A DNA stretch of 64,000 bases from an uncultured Sphingomonadaceae bacterium (GTDB lineage: Bacteria; Pseudomonadota; Alphaproteobacteria; Sphingomonadales; Sphingomonadaceae). The notes under the pieces were generated by a model that saw only the letters and a program-made list of their open reading frames with translations, was not told where the DNA came from and ran no database searches. This document shows positions 55,275 through 64,000 of this stretch, one piece after another. The stretch is taken from assembly GCA_947488845.1 (NCBI GenBank), contig CANLBM010000018.1, positions 1 to 64,000 of the forward strand, in the 5' to 3' direction. The translations under genes were made by a program, and so were the position numbers. Position 1 is the stretch's first letter; each line of letters starts with the position of its first letter.

Positions 55275-55512
55275 TAATTTATGTTCCTTTGCCGCCCGCT
55301 CTGGATTTGACCTAGTGGATGGGATGTTATGTTTCAAGTCAACTCGTCGATCGCAGTATTTGCTTCTGACGTCGCAATCTGGCGAGGAATTCCGTAATTT
55401 CGTGGCGCCCGGTAGGAAGAAATTTGACCGACTCGCGATGGTCAAGTAAGCGCCGTTTCAAATTGCCAGATCGGCGTGACCTCAACCTGTTTCAAGCTTT
55501 AGGGGATTACCT

Positions 55513-57108
55513 GTGCCAAATGTTTCGTCTGTTTCTTTAAATGATCAAGGTTTTGTCAGTGCGGCAGAGCAGCACTGGAATCTGGGTGCCCCTGCATTGG
55601 TCGAAGCCGCCGTATCGCGTGGCGAAGGCCATTTGGCGAAAGACGGTCCGCTGGTCGTCGAGACAGGCAAGCACACCGGACGCTCCGCCAATGACAAATT
55701 CATTGTCCGTGATGCCGAAACCGAAGATAGTGTCTGGTGGGGAAAAACCAACGTCGGGATGACTCCGGATCATTTTGCTGCGCTGAAAGAAGATTTTCTT
55801 GCCGCACTGGCCGAGAAAGATACTTTGTTCGTTCAGGATCTTTTCGGTGGCTCGCAACCGGAACACCGGGTCAACGTCCGGATCATCAACGAGCTGGCCT
55901 GGCACAATCTTTTTATCCGCACGATGCTGGTCCGACCGAATGCTGCCGAACTCGCTGCGTTTGATCCCGAATATACCATCATCGATTTGCCCAGCTTTCA
56001 GGCTGACCCGGAACGTCACGGTACGCGCAGCGGCACCGTGATTGCCGTGAACCTTACCGAGAAGCTGATTTTGATCGGCGGCACCGCTTATGCCGGCGAG
56101 ATGAAGAAATCCGTTTTCGGCTTGCTCAATTATTTGCTGCCACTCAATTCCGTTATGCCGATGCATTGCTCGGCCAATATCGGGCCAGAGGGCGATACGG
56201 CGATTTTCTTCGGCTTGTCTGGTACCGGCAAGACAACATTGTCTGCAGACGCCAGTCGCGTCCTGATCGGCGACGACGAGCATGGCTGGTCGGATACCGC
56301 AGTGTTTAATTTTGAAGGCGGCTGCTATGCAAAGATGATCCGCCTGTCAGAAGAAGCGGAGCCGGAAATTTACGCGACGACCCGCCGGTTCGGAACTGTG
56401 CTTGAAAATGTCGTTATGGACCCCGAGACTCGCGAACTGGATCTGGACGACAGCAGCAAAGCGGAAAATACCCGTGCTGCTTATCCGATCGATTTCATTC
56501 CGAATGTTTCGGAAAAAAATATGGGTCCGGTGCCGAAGAATCTGATCATGCTGACCGCTGACGCGTTCGGCGTATTGCCTCCAATCTCCCGGCTGACACC
56601 GGAGCAGGCAATGTATCATTTCCTTTCCGGCTATACCGCCAAGGTCGCCGGCACGGAAATCGGTGTGACCGAGCCGGAAGCAACATTCTCGACCTGTTTC
56701 GGCGCGCCGTTCATGCCGCGCCATCCTTCGGTTTACGGCAATCTGCTGAAAGAGCGGATCGCCAAGGGCGGTGTCCGTTGCTGGCTGGTGAACACGGGCT
56801 GGACCGGTGGCAAATATGGCGAAGGCAACCGTATGCCGATCAAGGCAACGCGCGCGTTGCTGAATGCGGCGCTGGATGGCAGCCTGAATGATGGCGAATT
56901 CCGGATTGACGACAATTTCGGTTTCGAAGTCCCGGTATCGGTATCCGGTGTGGACAGTGGAATTCTCGACCCCCGTTCAACATGGTCTGATCCGAGCGCT
57001 TATGACGAAACCGCTCAAAAGCTGGTTAATCTGTTCATTGATAATTTCGAACAATTTGCTGATCATGTTGATCAGAACGTCCGGGAAGCCGCACCTACTG
57101 CCGCGTAG
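55513..57108 (+). CDS. pckA: Phosphoenolpyruvate carboxykinase (ATP)
   Basis: A 531-residue gluconeogenic enzyme converting oxaloacetate and ATP to phosphoenolpyruvate. P-loop [11 protein letters not shown] near 235, and [10 protein letters not shown] near the N terminus bind substrate. Start is GTG at 55513 with AGGGGA before it. The 3' end overlaps the convergent gene by 14 bases. Confidence 0.95.
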   Translation: MPNVSSVSLNDQGFVSAAEQHWNLGAPALVEAAVSRGEGHLAKDGPLVVETGKHTGRSANDKFIVRDAETEDSVWWGKTNVGMTPDHFAALKEDFLAALAEKDTLFVQDLFGGSQPEHRVNVRIINELAWHNLFIRTMLVRPNAAELAAFDPEYTIIDLPSFQADPERHGTRSGTVIAVNLTEKLILIGGTAYAGEMKKSVFGLLNYLLPLNSVMPMHCSANIGPEGDTAIFFGLSGTGKTTLSADASRVLIGDDEHGWSDTAVFNFEGGCYAKMIRLSEEAEPEIYATTRRFGTVLENVVMDPETRELDLDDSSKAENTRAAYPIDFIPNVSEKNMGPVPKNLIMLTADAFGVLPPISRLTPEQAMYHFLSGYTAKVAGTEIGVTEPEATFSTCFGAPFMPRHPSVYGNLLKERIAKGGVRCWLVNTGWTGGKYGEGNRMPIKATRALLNAALDGSLNDGEFRIDDNFGFEVPVSVSGVDSGILDPRSTWSDPSAYDETAQKLVNLFIDNFEQFADHVDQNVREAAPTAA

Positions 57109-57877
57109 CTTTCGGTAACATCTTTGCCTGGTCGACGTTGACGGCGCAGCTTTTGATAGTGATATCGACATGCGCCAGATCGTCGCTGGGTGAGAAGACC
57201 AGCGTTTCGCCATTGGACATGCCTTTCGCCTGGGCCGGGGAGTCCATCTTTCCGTGGGATACGAAATCGTCGATGATCCGAACGAGCCGATTTGCCACCT
57301 CGGCAGGCGTATAATCCGGAGGCGCTGTCAGGTGGATCTCCTGGCCGGCGAAATAGCGCAAACCGCTGGTGACGAAATAGCCGTTCCGCACTTCCGAAAA
57401 CGAAGTTTGAAATAATGCGGGAAATGGCCCCCCGGCGAGATATTCTCCCGTTATCTCGTCAAAATAGCGAAAGTTCGTAATTCTGCCCGAGGGTGTCCAT
57501 GCTGCAGCGGTGGCTTCAATCGCTTCTCCGATCCATTGGCCCAACAAGAGGATGCGATGGTTTATTGCGGGCAGATGCTTGGCGCTGGTCAAAATGTTCC
57601 TCACCGCCAAGCCGATAGACGATTCACCGGAAGTCGGGAGCCCGGTAAAAAGCCGATCAAATTTTTGCGTTGCAAAGCGCTGGGCGGTTTCATCTGCCGT
57701 GTAATGATTTAGCAGGAACGGCATTCCGTCAACGATGACCTCGACCATGTCCAGATCGTCGAACTTGGCGTCATTGACCGTTATTTTTCCGTTTGCTGCC
57801 TCGGGCCACGACAAATGCGCCAGATCAAAATCGCCCGGCAGGGAGGCTATTATGAGCAGAGGAGGTTCGGAATTCAC
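57095..57877 (-). CDS. Hypothetical protein
   Basis: A 260-residue cytoplasmic-looking protein with no signal peptide. The C-terminal part ([21 protein letters not shown]) faintly recalls DUF4261 proteins, but I cannot confirm a family. The frame overlaps pckA by 14 bases convergently. Codon use matches its neighbours, so it is likely real. Confidence 0.75.
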   Translation of the reverse strand: MNSEPPLLIIASLPGDFDLAHLSWPEAANGKITVNDAKFDDLDMVEVIVDGMPFLLNHYTADETAQRFATQKFDRLFTGLPTSGESSIGLAVRNILTSAKHLPAINHRILLLGQWIGEAIEATAAAWTPSGRITNFRYFDEITGEYLAGGPFPALFQTSFSEVRNGYFVTSGLRYFAGQEIHLTAPPDYTPAEVANRLVRIIDDFVSHGKMDSPAQAKGMSNGETLVFSPSDDLAHVDITIKSCAVNVDQAKMLPKATRQ

Positions 57878-58067
57878 GTGGCCAGTTCCGCTTCTCGATC
57901 ATCTTGTTCTTTTTATGTTCTAGTCGAAATTGCACGCGAAAGCAATTCTGATGACGAGCCACTGCTTCGGCCGAGAAATCTGCGTTTTGCATGACCCTGT
58001 GTGGGATGCGGAAGATCATCGAAACAAATGATTGTCAGTCCGGCGATGCAGCCGTAACTATCCTGGC

Positions 58068-58271
58068 ATGTCCAACCTGATATTATCCGTATTGATGCTG
58101 GCCGGAACAGCGCTGCTGGCCGGAGGCGTCTTTGTCCTGCGCAAGGGCGACAACAAAAAGCAGGGCTGGCTGATGCTCGTCGCCGCTGCTGTGATGTTCG
58201 CGAATGTAGGAATCGGGCTGATTCCTGTCCCCGACAGCAATCAGCCATTGTCGGCGCCGTCCGCCGACTGA
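58068..58271 (+). CDS. Small two-helix membrane protein
   Basis: A 67-residue protein: helix 1 LILSVLMLAGTALLAGGVFVL, a short RKGDNKKQG loop, then helix 2 LMLVAAAVMFANVGIGLI. Starts at ATG 58068. Function unknown. The 57878-58067 gap shows no other feature. Confidence 0.65.
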   Translation: MSNLILSVLMLAGTALLAGGVFVLRKGDNKKQGWLMLVAAAVMFANVGIGLIPVPDSNQPLSAPSAD

Positions 58272-58273
58272 TC

Positions 58274-58930
58274 CTATTTGATCGGCGAATCCGGCGCGAG
58301 CCGCATGTCGAGATAATTGTCGATCGAACCCATCAGCAATTCCATTTCATTTTCGTAAAAATGATTGGCGCGTGGAATCTCGTCGTGATGGATCGTGATA
58401 TGTTTCTGGGTCCGCAGCTTGTCGACCAGTTTCTGGACAGCACCGGGGGTGACGACTTCATCATTCACACCCTGAACGATGATACCCGATGACGGGCAGG
58501 GGGCGAGGAAGTTGAAGTCATACATATTGGCCGGCGGCGATACCGAGATGAAACCGCGGATTTCCGGACGGCGCATCAAGAGCTGCATGCCGATCCAGGC
58601 ACCGAAGCTATAGCCGGCGATCCAGGTGGTCTGCGCCTCGGGATGGAAGCTTTGAATCCAGTCCAGAGCCGATGCGGCATCTGACAATTCGCCAATACCA
58701 TTGTCGAATGTGCCCTGAGAACGACCAACGCCGCGGAAATTGAAACGCAAAGTCGCGAAACCGCGCTTGACGAATGTCTTGTACATCGCCTGCGTGATCC
58801 GGTCGTTCATTGTCCCGCCGGCTTGCGGATGGGGATGTAAAATCATTGCAACCGGTGCGCGGTCACGGGGTCCTGGGCTGAAACGGCCTTCGAGGCGGCC
58901 TTCGGGTCCGGTAAAAATTACGTCAGGCAT
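58274..58930 (-). CDS. Alpha/beta hydrolase
   Basis: A 218-residue hydrolase with MILHPHPQAGGTM, FNFRGVGRSQG, the nucleophile elbow AGYSFGAW (GxSxG) and catalytic-triad Asp/His (GVNDEVV; RANHFY). Belongs to the group of small dienelactone-hydrolase-like proteins common in proteobacteria. Substrate unknown. Confidence 0.88.
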   Translation of the reverse strand: MPDVIFTGPEGRLEGRFSPGPRDRAPVAMILHPHPQAGGTMNDRITQAMYKTFVKRGFATLRFNFRGVGRSQGTFDNGIGELSDAASALDWIQSFHPEAQTTWIAGYSFGAWIGMQLLMRRPEIRGFISVSPPANMYDFNFLAPCPSSGIIVQGVNDEVVTPGAVQKLVDKLRTQKHITIHHDEIPRANHFYENEMELLMGSIDNYLDMRLAPDSPIK

Positions 58931-59070
58931 GGATTTTCAATTCTTCGATCTAGATTGTCGTCTCCAGAGCGCGAGAAGTCAGAATAGCTTTTGCGCTGGA
59001 TGCAGCGTCTATATAGGGAGAGTGAACAAATCCGCAACTCAATCCAGCACGCCAGAGAGTTTTTGCCAAT

Positions 59071-60147
59071 ATGGTGACCGAGTCCAAACGCATCTATCTT
59101 GACTATGCCGCTACCGCGCCGATGCTGGATGCTGCCAAAAAGGCGTGCGCCGAGGGTTTCAAGAATTGGGCCAATCCGTCTTCACCCCATGGCGACGGGC
59201 GTGCGGCGCAAGCAATGCTGGAAAATGCGCGGCAGCGATTCAAGGCAGCGCTGGACTGGAAAGGCGACGTTATTTTTACCGGCGGGGCAAGCGAGGCGGT
59301 CCAGATTGCGCTCACCAAGTCCAAGCCGGAAATGCAATATATATCACCCGTCGAACATGATGTGGTCCTGAGATTCGCGCAAAATGCCATGTCTATTCCG
59401 GTCGACATGAACGGGATGGTGATTCCGATGAACCTGAACCACCTGCTGAAGGGTGCTGATGGGCCAGCCCTGGTAGCCATACAGTCGGTCAATAATGAAA
59501 CGGGCGTGATCCAGGACCTGGACGAGCTGTCGAAAGTCGTCCGCGACCGGGGCAGCCATCTTCTCGCCGATTGCTCGCAATCAATCGGGAAAATGCCGTT
59601 GCCCGATGCCGATATGATCGTCGTGGCCGGGCATAAATTTGGCGGGCCACCGGGAGTCGGCGCCCTGCTGGTCAAGGATCTGAGGCTACTCGAAGCCGAT
59701 GGCGGGCAGGAGCAGGGTTATCGGTCCGGCACGCAGAACCTGCCTTATATCATGGGCATGACGGCCGCCTTGGAAGCACCCGTCAACTGGGCCGGACGGG
59801 CGTCGGAACTGCGCCAGCATCTTGACGACGCGATCCGCAAGGAAGGTGGTTCGGTGATCGCCGAAAAAGCGCCGCGCATCGCTACTATCGCCAGCTATCA
59901 TATGCCCGGGGTGGCCGCCAATACGCAGCTGATCAAATTTGACATGGCGGGTTTTTCGGTCTCCGCCGGTAGCGCCTGTTCATCGGGAACGCTGAAGACC
60001 AGCCATGTGCTCGAGGCGATGGGCACCGACCCGCAGTTGGCGCGCGAAGTGATCCGTGTCAGCATTGGCCGCGATACTAGCCGGAGCGATATTTATGCCT
60101 TCATCGAGAAATGGAAATCGATCTTCGCGGAATCCCGGCGAAGCTGA
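59071..60147 (+). CDS. Cysteine desulfurase (first of two)
   Basis: A 358-residue NifS/IscS-type PLP enzyme, with the PLP lysine in VAGHKFGGPPGVG and the sulfur-accepting Cys in SAGSACSSG. It takes sulfur from cysteine for Fe-S clusters or tRNA thiolation. The next gene is a paralogue 9 bases downstream, indicating co-transcription. Confidence 0.9.
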   Translation: MVTESKRIYLDYAATAPMLDAAKKACAEGFKNWANPSSPHGDGRAAQAMLENARQRFKAALDWKGDVIFTGGASEAVQIALTKSKPEMQYISPVEHDVVLRFAQNAMSIPVDMNGMVIPMNLNHLLKGADGPALVAIQSVNNETGVIQDLDELSKVVRDRGSHLLADCSQSIGKMPLPDADMIVVAGHKFGGPPGVGALLVKDLRLLEADGGQEQGYRSGTQNLPYIMGMTAALEAPVNWAGRASELRQHLDDAIRKEGGSVIAEKAPRIATIASYHMPGVAANTQLIKFDMAGFSVSAGSACSSGTLKTSHVLEAMGTDPQLAREVIRVSIGRDTSRSDIYAFIEKWKSIFAESRRS

Positions 60148-60156
60148 GCTGGAGCA

Positions 60157-61260
60157 ATGAGCGTCATCTATCTTGATAACCAGGCGACCACGCCGCTCGC
60201 TCCAGAGGCTCTCGAGGCCATGCTCCCCTGGTTGAAAGACAATTTCGGCAATCCGCACAGTTCACATGTGATGGGGCGGCAGGCGGCCGCTGCGGTCGAA
60301 GTCGCTCGTGAACAGGTTGCCGCTTTGCTCCCTCCGGGAGGGCGCGTGATTTTCACCGCCAGCGCGACCGAAGCGATCAATCTGGCGATGGGCGCTTCCC
60401 GCAACCGCCAAGGCCGTGACGAGATCGCGATAATCGATACGGAACATGCCGCAGTGCGCGATACGGCGCTTTGGTACGGCACACAGGGTTTTGACACGAA
60501 ACTGATCCCGGTCGATGCGCAGGGGCTGGTCAAAATGGAAGATTTGGAAACATGTTTTGGCCAGAAAACTGCGCTTGTCGGGGCGATGCTGGTCAACAAC
60601 GAGATAGGGACCATTCAGCCGGTCGATCAGATCACAGACCTGGCTCACCGGGCCGGCGCGTTGATGCTCTGCGACGCGGTGCAGGGGTTCGGCCGGATCG
60701 ACATTCCGCAACGGGCGGACCTGATCGCGCTTTCCGGTCACAAGATTTACGGCCCCAAAGGTATCGGCGCCCTATGGGTGCGGAGTGGTATCGATATACC
60801 TCCCTTGATCCATGGTGGTGGTCAGGAACAGGGGATCCGGTCGGGTACGCTTTCCCCGGCATTATGTGCGGGACTAGGAGCCGCGGCGAAGGTCTGCGCC
60901 GAACGCCGGGACGAGGACATCGAGCATATTGCGAATTTGGCCGAAGCCGCGCGCGGTCTGTTCGGGGCCTGGACGGTCAACGGATCACTCGATCATCGTT
61001 ATCCCGGCAATCTCAATATCCGGCGCGACGGGCTTGATGTCGGACGCCTGATGTCGACCGTTCGCGGCGTGGCATTCTCAGCCGGATCGGCCTGTGCCAG
61101 CGGTTCGGGACGCCCGAGCCATGTTCTGGCAGCTTTGGGGCTGGCACCCGCGCAGATTAAATCCTCTATCCGTCTGGGATTCGGCCGCTACAACAATATC
61201 GACGAGGTGGAACAGGCGGCACGCCTGATCAATGACGCGGCGGAGGAACAGCTATCATGA
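60157..61260 (+). CDS. Cysteine desulfurase (second of two)
   Basis: A 367-residue paralogue of the preceding gene, with PLP lysine in LSGHKIYGPKGIG and Cys in SAGSACASGSG. The tandem arrangement suggests related but distinct sulfur-transfer roles. Its stop overlaps the ferredoxin start (ATGA). Confidence 0.9.
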   Translation: MSVIYLDNQATTPLAPEALEAMLPWLKDNFGNPHSSHVMGRQAAAAVEVAREQVAALLPPGGRVIFTASATEAINLAMGASRNRQGRDEIAIIDTEHAAVRDTALWYGTQGFDTKLIPVDAQGLVKMEDLETCFGQKTALVGAMLVNNEIGTIQPVDQITDLAHRAGALMLCDAVQGFGRIDIPQRADLIALSGHKIYGPKGIGALWVRSGIDIPPLIHGGGQEQGIRSGTLSPALCAGLGAAAKVCAERRDEDIEHIANLAEAARGLFGAWTVNGSLDHRYPGNLNIRRDGLDVGRLMSTVRGVAFSAGSACASGSGRPSHVLAALGLAPAQIKSSIRLGFGRYNNIDEVEQAARLINDAAEEQLS

Positions 61261-61595
61261 AGAAAATCACGGTCCATTTCGTCAAGGCGGACGGCGAAAT
61301 CATTTCCGCCGAGGCATCGGAAGGCGACAATCTGCTGACGGTCGCGCAAATTCACGACCAGCCGCTTGAGGGGACCTGCGAAGGGCAGATGGCCTGTTCT
61401 ACCTGTCACGTGATCGTCGAGGCGACCGATTTTGACAAATTGCCCGAAGCGACCGAGATGGAAGAAGATATGCTCGACCTCGCCGCCGGAGCGCGCCGCA
61501 CCAGCCGCCTGGCCTGCCAGATTACGCTGACGGCCGACCTTGATGGCCTGACCGTGCATCTGCCGGTTGAAAGCCATAATATGCAGATCGTCTAA
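61257..61595 (+). CDS. fdx: 2Fe-2S ferredoxin
   Basis: A 112-residue adrenodoxin-type ferredoxin. Cluster cysteines lie in CEGQMACSTC (C-x5-C-x2-C) and the later LACQ. It can feed electrons to Fe-S assembly with the desulfurases; no scaffold gene (iscU/sufB) is nearby. Confidence 0.93.
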   Translation: MKKITVHFVKADGEIISAEASEGDNLLTVAQIHDQPLEGTCEGQMACSTCHVIVEATDFDKLPEATEMEEDMLDLAAGARRTSRLACQITLTADLDGLTVHLPVESHNMQIV

Positions 61596-61634
61596 CGGCT
61601 TGCATTTTTGCCCGACTCCCACCATATGCGCAGC

Positions 61635-61723
61635 GGGAGTCGGGTGGACGCAGTCTTCGCCAACCCGGTCAGGTCCGGAAGGAAGCAGCCGCAACGATTT
61701 TTCTGCGGGTCGCCCGGCTCCTA
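61635..61723 (+). ncRNA. ffs: Signal recognition particle RNA (4.5S type)
   Basis: The hallmark apical loop GGTCAGGTCCGGAAGGAAGC (61667-61686) binds Ffh. Outer stems pair GGAGTCGGGTG (from 61636) with CGCCCGGCTCC (to 61721). It lies between fdx and dnaX, a common place in alphaproteobacteria. Ends are approximate. Confidence 0.93.
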
Positions 61724-61880
61724 CTTTGAAACACCGCCATGTTTTTGCTGCGGTTGAAAGTTTCAATCCTCCCTGCAATCGATAGTTCAGCGGATTCTGT
61801 CGCTAATTCCGGAACAGACTCGCTATTGAGGGTGAATAGCCTTCGACAAGCCGGGACCTCTCGCCTAAACTCTCCGGCAC

Positions 61881-63614
61881 ATGTCCGATTCACAAGATAT
61901 TTTTGCTGCAGGCGGTGTCGATGCACCAGAACAGCCTGCCCCCGGTGCGGCCCAGCCCTATCGGGTGCTGGCGCGCAAATACCGCCCGTCGAAATTTTCC
62001 GAACTGATCGGCCAGGATGCGATGGTCCAGACGCTGGGCAACGCGATCAAGCGCGACCGGCTCGCCCATGCGTTCCTGATGACCGGGGTCCGCGGTGTCG
62101 GCAAAACGTCGACGGCGAGATTGATCGCAAAAGCGCTGAACTGCATCGGCGAAGACGGGCAGGGCGGTCCGACGATCGATCCCTGTGGCCGGTGCGAACC
62201 GTGCCGCAGCATTGCCGAAGGCAGCTTTATCGATGTCATCGAAATGGATGCCGCCAGCCATACCGGCGTCGACGATGTTCGCGAGATCATCGAGGCGGTG
62301 CGTTATTCCTCGGTTTCGGCGCGCTATAAAATCTACATCATCGACGAAGTCCACATGCTGTCGAAAAACGCCTTCAACGCGTTGCTGAAGACGCTCGAAG
62401 AACCACCGCCGCATGTGAAATTCATTTTCGCGACCACCGAGGTCAACAAGGTTCCGATTACCGTTCTGTCCCGGTGCCAGCGCTTTGACCTGAAACGGAT
62501 CAGCGCCGCGCAATTATCGGCGCATTTCGGGATGATCGTCGAAAAAGAAGGCGTGACCGCCGAGCAGGAAGCGCTCGATCTGATCGCGCAGGCGGCCGAA
62601 GGATCGGTCCGCGACGGTCTTTCGATTCTCGATCAGGCTATTGCCCATGCCGATATGGATGGCGATGGTGAGGTCAAGGCAGTCCAGATCCGTGATATGC
62701 TGGGTCTGTCCGATCGCGGCGCGGTCCGGCGACTATTTGCAAAATTGCTCGAAGGCGATTCGGCGGCGCTGCTCGATGCGATCGCCGAACAATATAAAAT
62801 CGGCGTGGAGCCCTTGTCGCTGATGAACGGATTGCTGTCGCTTTCGCATCAGGTGACCCTGTTCAAGGTCGGCAGAGCCAGTGACCCGACATTGTCGGAT
62901 GATGCCAAACAGCAATTTTCCGACTGGGCCCGGCAGCTTTCCTATCCGGTCCTGCACCGGCTTTGGCAGCTCTTGCTCAAGGGCTATCAGGAAGTCCAGC
63001 AAGCGCATTTGCCGCGTGAAGCCTGCGAGATGGCCCTGCTTCGGGTGCTCTGTGCCGCCGATATGCCCGATCCGGGAAAACTCGCGAAAATGCTGGAGCA
63101 GGGAGCGGCGACGACTGGTAGCGCTCCACAAGCCCAGCAGGCGGCGCCGCCTCCACCGATGGCAGAGCCCGTCGCGCAGGTGAATCCAGATCCCGCTCCA
63201 GCGCCGGTTGCTGCGCACGAACCGCAAACCAGCCCGCTTCCCGACCGGTTTTCCGACGTCGTCAAAACGGTAGGGCGGGTTTCGGCAGTTCTGGAAAGCA
63301 TATTAATCGCAGACATGCGCCTGATATCGCTTGATCCGCCCAATGTCATCTACCAGCCGGTACGCGCGATAGGCGACGCCGATATCCGGAAAATCACCGA
63401 CGCGCTGCGTCAGGAAACCGGGCAGGACTGGAAATTCACCGAAGGGCAGGGTGAGGCGCAGCCTAGTCTTGTCGAACAGGAACAACAGATCAGAGCTGCG
63501 GCGCGGCAGGCGATATTGGATGCGCCGCTGGTGAAGGCTGCGTTTGAAGCCTTTCCCGACGCCCAGTTGCTGGAGGATGAAGGTCCTCGCCCACAAGAAT
63601 CAAGGAGCGCATAG
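61881..63614 (+). CDS. dnaX: DNA polymerase III gamma/tau subunit
   Basis: A 577-residue clamp-loader subunit starting with [19 protein letters not shown], Walker [11 protein letters not shown], four zinc-binding cysteines (CIGEDG, then CGRCEPC) and DEVH. The C-terminal third is proline-rich and extends into a tau-like tail. It is followed two bases later by the YbaB gene. Confidence 0.95.
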   Translation: MSDSQDIFAAGGVDAPEQPAPGAAQPYRVLARKYRPSKFSELIGQDAMVQTLGNAIKRDRLAHAFLMTGVRGVGKTSTARLIAKALNCIGEDGQGGPTIDPCGRCEPCRSIAEGSFIDVIEMDAASHTGVDDVREIIEAVRYSSVSARYKIYIIDEVHMLSKNAFNALLKTLEEPPPHVKFIFATTEVNKVPITVLSRCQRFDLKRISAAQLSAHFGMIVEKEGVTAEQEALDLIAQAAEGSVRDGLSILDQAIAHADMDGDGEVKAVQIRDMLGLSDRGAVRRLFAKLLEGDSAALLDAIAEQYKIGVEPLSLMNGLLSLSHQVTLFKVGRASDPTLSDDAKQQFSDWARQLSYPVLHRLWQLLLKGYQEVQQAHLPREACEMALLRVLCAADMPDPGKLAKMLEQGAATTGSAPQAQQAAPPPPMAEPVAQVNPDPAPAPVAAHEPQTSPLPDRFSDVVKTVGRVSAVLESILIADMRLISLDPPNVIYQPVRAIGDADIRKITDALRQETGQDWKFTEGQGEAQPSLVEQEQQIRAAARQAILDAPLVKAAFEAFPDAQLLEDEGPRPQESRSA

Positions 63615-63616
63615 CC

Positions 63617-63952
63617 ATGAAATCGATGGAAGAAATGATGAAAGCCGCGCAGGAAGCCGCGCAGCAGGTCCAGACCCAGATGGAAGAGGCACAGAAAAAG
63701 CTGGATAGCCTTGAAGTCGAAGGACAGGCCGGCGGCGGACTGGTCAAGGTCAAGGCAACCGCAAAAGGCCGTGTGCTGGCGGTAACAATTGATGAAAGCC
63801 TGATGAAAGCCGAAGAAAAGCAGATGCTCGAGGATCTGGTCGCAGCGGCATTTAACGATGCCCGCAACCGCGCCGATGCGGTGAGCAGCGAGGAAATGGG
63901 CAAGATGACCAGCGGTATGCAGTTACCCCCAGGTTTTAAACTGCCATTTTAG
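63617..63952 (+). CDS. ybaB: YbaB/EbfC nucleoid-associated protein
   Basis: A 111-residue protein of the YbaB family: [19 protein letters not shown], a glycine-rich turn ([14 protein letters not shown]) and a C-terminal helix. It binds DNA and is commonly encoded beside dnaX. Positions 63953-64000 show nothing. Confidence 0.93.
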   Translation: MKSMEEMMKAAQEAAQQVQTQMEEAQKKLDSLEVEGQAGGGLVKVKATAKGRVLAVTIDESLMKAEEKQMLEDLVAAAFNDARNRADAVSSEEMGKMTSGMQLPPGFKLPF

Positions 63953-64000
63953 GGGCTGCTCCCGTTCGAACGCATAACGCTTGAAGTGTCTCTTACAGCC

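Noticed and set aside
1..64000. CRISPR array or insertion sequences
   Set aside because: No regularly spaced repeats and no intact transposase with inverted ends were seen.

Overview
The window looks like an alphaproteobacterial chromosome, most likely a sphingomonad (order Sphingomonadales). Supporting this are the complete XrtA exosortase/exopolysaccharide locus, the ChvI-ChvG-HprK-RapZ-EIIA-HPr cluster beside pckA, the short HPr kinase, and the large TonB-dependent receptor. No 16S gene is present, so genus cannot be fixed.

Positions 1 to about 17738 are an integrative mobilizable element inserted at the 3' end of a tRNA-Arg(TCT) gene. It encodes MobC and a relaxase, the antirestriction protein ArdA, a three-gene restriction cassette on the minus strand (SNF2-type ATPase, Mod methyltransferase, Res nuclease/helicase), a hairpin-rich non-coding stretch with a good oriT candidate, several unknown genes, a VirD4/TraG-type coupling protein, and a large serine recombinase. 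No mating-pair-formation genes are visible, so it probably borrows another element's secretion channel. The ten bases ATGGTGCGCC occur at position 1 and again at the tRNA end (17729-17738). Joining the two ends would make the recombinase gene read in frame into positions 1-162, whose stop codon overlaps the mobC start. Integration therefore appears to split the recombinase gene and replace its tail with antisense tRNA sequence.

Positions 17.9-23.5 kb hold housekeeping genes: a queuosine-precursor transporter, peroxiredoxin, 2H phosphoesterase, ferredoxin reductase, tRNA-Met, an SMR (guanidinium-type) exporter with a possible guanidine-II leader, and thioredoxin reductase. Positions 23.5-42.1 kb are the XrtA locus: a minus-strand arm (two hydrolases, acyl carrier protein, GNAT protein) and a long plus-strand operon (acyl-CoA ligase, PLP decarboxylase, Wza-like exporter, chain-length protein, tyrosine kinase, outer-membrane protein, AAA ATPase, deacetylase, FemAB protein, glycosyltransferase, exosortase, amidotransferase). 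These should build, modify and export an exopolysaccharide and process PEP-CTERM proteins, although no PEP-CTERM substrate is encoded here.

Positions 42.1-49.7 kb contain truA-fmt, recR, a TonB-dependent receptor, a peptide deformylase with a His-rich insert, and rmuC. Positions 49.7-57.9 kb carry a lipoprotein, a TrmH-type methyltransferase, the nitrogen-type PTS genes with RapZ and HprK, the ChvG/ChvI two-component system and pckA. Positions 58-64 kb hold a small membrane protein, an alpha/beta hydrolase, tandem cysteine desulfurases with a ferredoxin, the SRP RNA, dnaX and the YbaB/EbfC gene.
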